20,596 nucleotides of DNA from JAULUH01 sp032111745 (lineage in GTDB: Bacteria > Chloroflexota > Anaerolineae > JAAEKA01): assembly GCA_032111745.1 (NCBI GenBank), contig JAULUH010000005.1, positions 1 through 20,596 of the forward strand, in the 5' to 3' direction. The position numbers and the translations under genes were made by a program. Position 1 is the stretch's first letter. Each line of letters starts with the position of its first letter. Below are positions 15,100 through 20,596 of the stretch, in pieces. Below the pieces are notes generated by a model. It did not search any database. It worked only from the letters and a program-made list of their open reading frames with translations, and had not been told where the DNA came from.

Positions 15100-17283
15100 C
15101 TACGCCAGCCGCAAGGGCAGCCGCCGCAGCCGCGTGCCCGTGGCCGCGTACACCGCGTTGGCTACCGCCGCCGGCAGGGGCCCGATGGGCGGCTCGCCCA
15201 GCCCGCTGGGCTTATCCGCCCCCTGCAGCAGCACCACCTCGATCTCCGGCGCCGCCGCCATGGTCAGCAGCCGGTAGGCCCCGAAGTTCTGTGGCACCAG
15301 CGCCCCATCCTGCACCGTGGCCTCCTCCAGCAGCGCCGAGCTCAGCCCCATCACGATGTTGCCCTCCACCTGCGCTTTGGCCCCGTCCGGGTTGACCACC
15401 ACCCCCGGGTCCACCGCCGCCGTCACCCTGGTCACCCGGATCTCTCCCCCCTCCACCACTGCCTCGGCCACCTCGGTCACCACCGTGCCGTAGTCCGCGA
15501 TGCAGGCGATGCCCCGCCCGCGGCCCGCCGGCAGCGCTGTGCCCCATCCCGCCCGCTCCGCCGCTGTGATCAGCGCCGTGCGCATGCGCTGCCCGATGGC
15601 GTCCTCCGGCATGTGCTGCAGGCGAAACTCCAACGGATCAACCCCTGCCGCCTGCGCCATCTCGTCCATGAAGCTCTCCAAAGCAAAGGAATTGGCCATC
15701 AGTCCCAACCCACGCCACCAGCCTGTGGGCACGGGCAGCCTGGCCACCGTCGCCACGGTGCGCTTGTCCGGCACCCGGTAGGCAATGCGCGCCCCTCGCC
15801 AGGCCCCGAAGTCGTGGCCCATGATCGCCCCGAAGATTCCCGGCAGGAAGGGCAGCGCCACCGCGCCGCTGGCCTGCTGGTGCTCCATGGCCGCCATCCG
15901 TCCATCGCTGCCCAGGGTCGCCCGTAACACATGATGGGTCATCGGCCGCACGAAGCCGTTCTGAAAATCCTCCGTCCGGCTCCATACCAGGTGCACCGGC
16001 CGCCCCACCGCCTGCGACAGCCGTGCCGCCTCCACCTGGGCCTTCTCCAGCACCTTGTGCCCGAAGCCGCCGCCCAGGTAGGTGGCCTGCACGGTTACCG
16101 TCTCCGGCTCCCGGTCTAGAGCCTCAGCCACCGCATCCCGCACGCGCATCGCGCTCTGGGTTGAGGCCCACACGGTCACCCCATCCTCGCGCACGTCCGC
16201 CACCGCCACCTGCGGCTCCAGGTGGGCCTGGTAGGCCAGCGGCGTCCGGTACTCCGCCTCCACCACCGGGCCCGCCCGCAGCCCGGCCGCCGCGTTGCCC
16301 TCGTCCTGCACCACGATGCCCTGGCCCTGCCCCACGGTCACCAACGCCTCCAGCTCCGCCTGCTGCCACAGTCGCCCCGGGTCCCACTCGACCTCCATGG
16401 CCTGCAGCGCCGCGTAGGCCTGGTCGCGTGTCTCCGCCACTACCCCCGCCAGGTCTTCCTCGATCACCACCTGCACCACCCCCGGCATGCCGGATGCCGC
16501 GCCCGCCGCCGCCCGCCGCAGCTTGCCCTCCAGCGTCGGCGAGTGCGCCACCGCGCCGTACAGCATCCCCGGCAGCCGCACGTCGATGCCGAAGGTCGCC
16601 TCTCCCAGCACCTTGGCCCGCAGGTCCACCCGCGGCAGCGGCTGGCCGATCAGCCTGAACTCCGCCGGGCTCTTGGGCGCCGCCGGCTCCTCCGGCGCCA
16701 CCCACGCCTCGGCCGCCGCCACGATCTCGCCATAGGAGCGCCGCACGCTGGCGTCGTCCTTCGCCACCACGAAGCCCTGCTCCGTGGTGAGGTCGCCCAC
16801 CTCGCGTCCCATCTGCCGCGCCCCCTCCATGAGCAGCATCTGCCGCACCGTGGCCCCGGCCTCCCGCAGCGGTTCATACAGCGACGACACCGAGGTGCTG
16901 GCGCTGGTGCCCACCGGGTCGTTCAGCCCCTGCCCCGTGGTCGCCTGCACCACCTCCAGCTGCTCCCAGGCCGCATCCAGCTCCTCCGCTGCGATCTGCG
17001 CCAGCGCCGTGTGCACCCCCTGCCCCATCTCTACCTTGGGCAGGAACACCCGCACCGTGTTGTCCGGCCTGATCTTGAACCAGGCCGTCGCCGAGGAGCC
17101 GATGGCGCTGGGCGGCCCGCCCGAGCCCTCCAGCCAGTTGGCCATCTGCAGCCGGGCGTAAGGCACCGCCACCAGCGGCACCCCCACCAGCAGCGCCGCG
17201 CCTCCTACCCCGGCCAGCACCAGGAACTGCCGCCGGCTGATCGGACCCTTCTTGCCCGCCTCCGGGATCTGTAGCTCGCTCAT
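15100..17283 (-). CDS. Molybdopterin-binding subunit of a xanthine dehydrogenase-family hydroxylase (IorB-like)
   Basis: A 727-residue large subunit that would hydroxylate an aldehyde or N-heterocycle using a molybdenum-pterin cofactor. A twin-arginine motif ISRRQFLVLAG (15-25) followed by a hydrophobic helix to about residue 41 suggests Tat export or a membrane anchor, as in isoquinoline 1-oxidoreductase beta subunits. Visible family motifs are KVEMGQGVHTALAQIAAEEL (83-102), the GGGFGHK loop (404-410) and GLGEPPIGP (694-702), where Glu697 is the expected catalytic base. I chose the ATG at 17283, which forms an ATGA overlap with the stop of the 2Fe-2S gene; the longer frame adds 24 residues from within that gene. 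No FAD subunit is present, fitting a two-subunit enzyme that passes electrons to a membrane carrier. The substrate is unknown. Confidence 0.92.
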   Translation of the reverse strand: MSELQIPEAGKKGPISRRQFLVLAGVGGAALLVGVPLVAVPYARLQMANWLEGSGGPPSAIGSSATAWFKIRPDNTVRVFLPKVEMGQGVHTALAQIAAEELDAAWEQLEVVQATTGQGLNDPVGTSASTSVSSLYEPLREAGATVRQMLLMEGARQMGREVGDLTTEQGFVVAKDDASVRRSYGEIVAAAEAWVAPEEPAAPKSPAEFRLIGQPLPRVDLRAKVLGEATFGIDVRLPGMLYGAVAHSPTLEGKLRRAAAGAASGMPGVVQVVIEEDLAGVVAETRDQAYAALQAMEVEWDPGRLWQQAELEALVTVGQGQGIVVQDEGNAAAGLRAGPVVEAEYRTPLAYQAHLEPQVAVADVREDGVTVWASTQSAMRVRDAVAEALDREPETVTVQATYLGGGFGHKVLEKAQVEAARLSQAVGRPVHLVWSRTEDFQNGFVRPMTHHVLRATLGSDGRMAAMEHQQASGAVALPFLPGIFGAIMGHDFGAWRGARIAYRVPDKRTVATVARLPVPTGWWRGLGLMANSFALESFMDEMAQAAGVDPLEFRLQHMPEDAIGQRMRTALITAAERAGWGTALPAGRGRGIACIADYGTVVTEVAEAVVEGGEIRVTRVTAAVDPGVVVNPDGAKAQVEGNIVMGLSSALLEEATVQDGALVPQNFGAYRLLTMAAAPEIEVVLLQGADKPSGLGEPPIGPLPAAVANAVYAATGTRLRRLPLRLA

Positions 17284-17765
17284 GCGCCACCCCCTTCCGC
17301 CAGCAGTGTCGCCGCCCGGGCCACCGCCCGCTTGATCCGCCCGTAGGTGCCGCACCGGCAGTAGACCGCGTTCATCGCCGCTACGATCTCATCCTCCGCC
17401 GGCCGAGGGTTGTTGGCCAGCAGCGCCGCCGCCGTCATCATCTGCCCCGTCATGCAATAGCTGCACTGCGGCACCTGCTCGTCGAGGAAGGCCTGCTGCA
17501 CCGGGTGCAGCTGCACCGTGCCGTCGGCCGCCACCGTCGCCAGCCCCTCCAGGGTGCGGATGGCCCGGCCGCTCACCCCCGCCACCGGCGTGATGCACGA
17601 CCGCGTCGGCACCCCTTCCACGTGCACGGTGCACGAGCCGCAGATACCCACCCCGCAGCCGAACTTGGTGCCGGTCAGCCCCAGCTCGTCCCGCAACACC
17701 CACAGCAGTGGCCGCTCGCGCCCGTCTTCGACGGTGTAGCTCTGGCCGTTGATCGACAACTCCAT
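17280..17765 (-). CDS. 2Fe-2S subunit of a molybdenum hydroxylase (IorA/CoxS-like)
   Basis: A 161-residue electron-transfer subunit with two iron-sulfur clusters. The N-terminal plant-ferredoxin-type cluster uses Cys37, Cys42, Cys45 and Cys57 (FGCGVGICGSCTVHV). The C-terminal helical domain holds Cys101 and Cys104 (CSYC) with Cys136 and Cys138 (CRCG). Length and spacing match the family (about 150-165 residues). It precedes and overlaps the molybdopterin subunit by 4 nt, so both are made from one mRNA. A GGAAAGGAAAG purine tract ends about 11 nt before the ATG. There is no signal sequence; export would be by hitch-hiking with the Tat-targeted partner. Confidence 0.95.
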   Translation of the reverse strand: MELSINGQSYTVEDGRERPLLWVLRDELGLTGTKFGCGVGICGSCTVHVEGVPTRSCITPVAGVSGRAIRTLEGLATVAADGTVQLHPVQQAFLDEQVPQCSYCMTGQMMTAAALLANNPRPAEDEIVAAMNAVYCRCGTYGRIKRAVARAATLLAEGGGA

Positions 17766-17798
17766 ACCGGGCTGCTTTCCTTTCCCATCACGCCAACT

Positions 17799-17849
17799 CT
17801 CCCATTAACCCGTTAATTGTTTCTCCGGGAAAAGGTTTGTTAATGGGAG
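17799..17849. promoter_or_regulatory. Operator-like repeat cluster upstream of the molybdenum hydroxylase operon
   Basis: CTCCCATTAAC (17799-17809) and GTTAATGGGAG (17839-17849) are perfect 11-bp inverted repeats 29 nt apart. A third half-site lies between them: ATTAAC-CC-GTTAAT (17804-17817). Thus GTTAAT occurs three times in 46 bp, the layout of a dimeric repressor or activator site. It starts 33 bp before the start codon. A GTTAAT copy also fits a weak -10 box, but no clear -35 is seen. Confidence 0.5.
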
Positions 17850-17877
17850 CTTTTCGCATCGCGGCCGCCGCCTACAA

Positions 17878-17914
17878 CGCAGGCAGCCTGGCCTGCGAGC
17901 CCAGGCTGCCTGCG
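17878..17914 (-). terminator. Long-stem hairpin after the clostripain-like gene
   Basis: CGCAGGCAGCCTGG (17878-17891) pairs perfectly with CCAGGCTGCCTGCG (17901-17914) around a 9-nt loop. On the transcribed strand it is followed by TTGT only. A 14-bp perfect stem 41 nt beyond the stop codon supports a terminator or mRNA end element. Confidence 0.6.
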
Positions 17915-17955
17915 TCCCGACCTGCTCTGCTGCGCGTGGCCCGGATCGGCCGGCG

Positions 17956-20574
17956 TCACTGCACCGTGATGTCGGTGTACACCTGCGCCTTGTTGCCGTC
18001 CAGGTCCTCTACGATGAAGCCGATGACGTACTGGCCCGGCGCCGCATCCAGCGCCTGCCAGGTGAAGGGCTCCTGCCCAAAGGTCAGCGTGCCCCCTTCC
18101 TCGCTCACCTCCGCCACCACCTTGCCGCTCTGGTCCAGGTCCAGCCAGGTCTCGAACACCGTGAAGGTGTCCCCGGCCACCGGGATGATCTCCCGCGGCG
18201 CTCCTACCGCCTGCTCGCCGGCCTCCTCCGTGAAGCCGAACACGCTGCGCAGCACGCCGTCGCGGAAGGTCAGCCGCGCCTTGCGCTGCTCGCCACCGTT
18301 GGCATAGGTGTAGACCCCATCCACCGTGTACTCGGCCTCCTCTGCGGTCTGGCCGTAGGTCTCCGGCTGCAGCGCCACCTGCACCCGGTTCGTCCCGTCG
18401 TCGATGGCAAACATCAACGGCTCCCACTCGAACTCCATGGTGAACGGCCCCTCACCCCAGTCCGGATAGTACACGCCGCTGATCTCCCGCGTGTCCGCAC
18501 TGTCCAGGTAGTCCGTGTCGGCCACATACAGCGAGTTCGCCTCCTGGTCGTAGAAGCCTGTGAAGAAGTAGACGTAGCCGATGTTCTCGCCGTCGATGTC
18601 CGTGCTCACCAGCACGGGGTTGTTGGCCGACGCTACCTCGCCGGACTTCTCCACCGGCGACAGCTGGATCGCACCCGCACCCGGCGCCGTAACCCTCGCT
18701 CCCGCCTCCGGCACCGCCAGGTCCGCAGCCGAGGGCTGGAACGGCCGGCCCGTGTAGTGGAAGGCCAGGAAGTCGTCCCACAGGGAGTTCTGGGCGAAGC
18801 GCTGCGCCGTGGGCACGTACGACTGCGGCCCCGATACGCTCTGGCCGTACAGGGTCGAGTTCGGGAAATAGATGGAGATGCCCGTTGCCCCCGGCTTCTT
18901 GTAGCCGTGCTTCTCCGCTACCAGCGCTGCGTTGAGGGACCCATACAGCCGCTCCACGGCCTGCGTCACCTCCGGGTTGTTGCGCGTCGCCTGCTGCACC
19001 AGCGCCGCGAAGTGCGCCAGGTCGATGTAGGGCGACGGCGTCGACTTGCCGAAGATGTTAGTGAACGACTGTGCATAGGTGCGCGCCTCCGCCGCCTCCC
19101 GCTGGTTCAGCTGGCTCAGGGTGTAGGCCAGGTTGTTCAGGCTGGCCATCACCTCCGGCATCGCCTCCAGGTCGAGTGCCGTCAGGGTCACGCTGTGCTG
19201 CATCTGCTCGGCCAGCACCTTCGCGCTGGTGCCGGACCGGCCCGCAAACTCGGCCCGCGCCTGCGGGTCGACGATGCGCTGGTCATCCTCGATGTAGCTC
19301 GCCACGATCGCCTGCCCCAGCCCCGCCCCGTCCATGCCCGGGTTTTTCTGCAGGTCCCCCAGGAACGACGCATAGGCCCAGCCCAACGCCGGCTCGGTCT
19401 CCTGCGAGGCCACCGCATAGCGCGCGTGCGGCTGCAGCGCCTCGAACACCTCGATGTGCGCCATCAGGCAGGCATCCATGCCTAATAGCTCCAGCTTGTC
19501 GATCCCCGCCTGCGCCCGGATCTCGCCCAGCGCCGCGTCCAGCTCGTTCAGATAGAGCTGGTTGCCCAGTGCCGCCGAGAGGGGCGTGTCCCGCTCGCCT
19601 GGAACTGCCGGGTCAGGGTCGCTCCACCCCCCCGGCCAGCCCATGCCGTGGTCCGACAGGATCAGCGCATACTTGTCTGCCGGATAGGTCTTGATGGCCC
19701 AGGTCGCAAAGTCCACCAGGCTGTCCCCATGGGCCATGTCCGCCTCGCCCGACGCCAGCGGCTGCGACCCGATTCGGTTCAGGTCGCCGTCCTGCGTCAC
19801 CAGGTAGCGCCGCGTCTCCGTCCAATTGCCGTCCCCCGAGAAGCCCCCGCGGTAGCGGTCCAGCTGCGACACGATCTTCACCTGTTCGCTGGACCCCACC
19901 AGCTCCGCCTCGTTCATGTCCACGAAGATATCCTGCTCCAGGATGCGGTCGTCCGCATTCTGATACAACATCACCGTCCAGGTCTCGCCAGCCCTGCTGG
20001 GATCAGGCGTGACCGCCGCAAACTGCTCCGACACCGCCGGCTGCGCCGGGGCCACCGGAGCGAGCTGCCCGCCCGGCTGCGCGCCCTGGGACTCCAGCAG
20101 CTGCCCCAGGTCTCCCGCACCTTGCCCCGCCCCCTGAGACTCCAGCACCTCGCCCAGGTCCCCCGCCGGGAGGGCCGGGCCGCCGCCACCAGGGCGCAGG
20201 ATCATGAAGGCCAGCAGGCAAATGCCTGCCACCACCGCCAGCCCGATGCCCAGGATACCCATGCCGGGCCTCGATCCACCACCCCCGGTGCTCGACGGCG
20301 GGTACGCGCCACCGCCCGACGGCGGGTAGGTACCACCACCCGACGGCGGGTATGCCCCGCTGCTGGGGCGGTCCCGCTCCGGCGCCTGCGCCTGCTCCCG
20401 CGGCCCCGTTTCCGGCCCCGTTGGCCGCCGCCGGCCCGCCCGCACCGTGCGCTTCGGCGGGGGCGTGCTGCTGGAGGTATACAGTACGCCGCTCCACGGC
20501 GCCTCCGTCCGGTCCTCCGCGCCTCCGGCTGCGCTCCACGCCAGTGCCCAGGATGAGAATGGATCGAATCTCAT
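17956..20574 (-). CDS. Membrane-anchored clostripain-family (C11) cysteine protease
   Basis: An 872-residue protein. A Pro/Gly/Ser-rich N-terminal arm (about 50-103) contains three YPPSGGG-like repeats. One membrane helix follows at about 104-126, then a low-complexity linker with a doubled DLGxxLESQGA motif (139-165). The peptidase C11 domain (PF03415) spans about 197-610: TWTVMLYQNADD opens the first strand, the catalytic His is His309 in ILSDHGMGW and the nucleophile is Cys369 in LLGMDACLMAH. A beta-rich tail (about 615-872) may bind substrate. With the basic arm inside, the protease would face outward. The ATG at 20574 has AAGGA five bases upstream and a second purine box, GGAGG. Clostripain-type enzymes prefer Arg; the specificity here is not established. 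It lies at the window edge, so whether a promoter or an upstream gene precedes it is unseen. Confidence 0.9.
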   Translation of the reverse strand: MRFDPFSSWALAWSAAGGAEDRTEAPWSGVLYTSSSTPPPKRTVRAGRRRPTGPETGPREQAQAPERDRPSSGAYPPSGGGTYPPSGGGAYPPSSTGGGGSRPGMGILGIGLAVVAGICLLAFMILRPGGGGPALPAGDLGEVLESQGAGQGAGDLGQLLESQGAQPGGQLAPVAPAQPAVSEQFAAVTPDPSRAGETWTVMLYQNADDRILEQDIFVDMNEAELVGSSEQVKIVSQLDRYRGGFSGDGNWTETRRYLVTQDGDLNRIGSQPLASGEADMAHGDSLVDFATWAIKTYPADKYALILSDHGMGWPGGWSDPDPAVPGERDTPLSAALGNQLYLNELDAALGEIRAQAGIDKLELLGMDACLMAHIEVFEALQPHARYAVASQETEPALGWAYASFLGDLQKNPGMDGAGLGQAIVASYIEDDQRIVDPQARAEFAGRSGTSAKVLAEQMQHSVTLTALDLEAMPEVMASLNNLAYTLSQLNQREAAEARTYAQSFTNIFGKSTPSPYIDLAHFAALVQQATRNNPEVTQAVERLYGSLNAALVAEKHGYKKPGATGISIYFPNSTLYGQSVSGPQSYVPTAQRFAQNSLWDDFLAFHYTGRPFQPSAADLAVPEAGARVTAPGAGAIQLSPVEKSGEVASANNPVLVSTDIDGENIGYVYFFTGFYDQEANSLYVADTDYLDSADTREISGVYYPDWGEGPFTMEFEWEPLMFAIDDGTNRVQVALQPETYGQTAEEAEYTVDGVYTYANGGEQRKARLTFRDGVLRSVFGFTEEAGEQAVGAPREIIPVAGDTFTVFETWLDLDQSGKVVAEVSEEGGTLTFGQEPFTWQALDAAPGQYVIGFIVEDLDGNKAQVYTDITVQ
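20293..20352 (-). repeat. 24-bp coding tandem repeat in the clostripain N-terminal arm
   Basis: CGACGGCGGGTA starts at 20293, 20317 and 20341, exactly 24 bp apart, encoding the eight-residue YPPSGGGx repeat. It is in frame and probably varies in copy number between strains. Confidence 0.7.
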
Positions 20575-20596
20575 GGCTGTCCTTCCTCCGCAAATT

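Noticed and set aside
20293..20352. CRISPR-like or iteron repeats
   Set aside because: The 24-bp repeats are in frame, encode a Pro/Gly repeat and have no spacer pattern.

Overview
The window is high-GC DNA in which every gene I can support lies on the minus strand. It reads like a chromosomal stretch of a Chloroflexota bacterium, probably of the Anaerolineae/Caldilineae kind. This is inferred from gene content (a giant PTPS-related GT-C-like membrane protein with beta-sandwich modules, a multi-HhH protein, a reprolysin-like protease with DUF11 modules, a clostripain-like protein) and from the many short GC-rich dispersed inverted repeats between genes. It is not proven by a marker gene. No tRNA, rRNA, CRISPR array, transposase or phage gene was found.

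Layout in transcription order (high to low coordinates): (1) a membrane-anchored clostripain-family (C11) protease, 20574-17956; (2) a two-gene molybdenum hydroxylase operon, with a 2Fe-2S subunit (17765-17280) and a Tat-targeted molybdopterin subunit (17283-15100) coupled by an ATGA overlap behind an operator-like repeat cluster; (3) a secreted metzincin protease with beta-rich C-terminal modules, 14899-11684; (4) a 54-residue Cys/Trp-rich protein (11378-11214) followed 21 nt later by a large PTPS-related membrane protein (11192-8088); (5) a decayed DUF547 gene whose stop codon replaces the Tyr of the family's C-terminal YDW motif; (6) an almost perfect 71-bp palindrome; (7) tyrosyl-tRNA synthetase behind a strong promoter and a leader that looks like a transcription attenuator, with a possible leaderless Tyr-containing leader peptide; (8) a coiled-coil protein with five helix-hairpin-helix repeats, with a consensus promoter and a UUCG-type hairpin touching its Shine-Dalgarno; (9) a heterodimeric ABC exporter pair with complementary degenerate ATP sites.

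The genes do not form one pathway. The functional units are the ABC pair, the hydroxylase pair, and perhaps the small protein plus the PTPS-related protein. Three products are extracytoplasmic or membrane bound (clostripain, metzincin, PTPS-related), which fits an envelope or secretion theme. The most rewarding part for follow-up is 7222-7555, holding the tyrS attenuator and the palindrome. I did not find a convincing undescribed multi-gene defence or mobile system.
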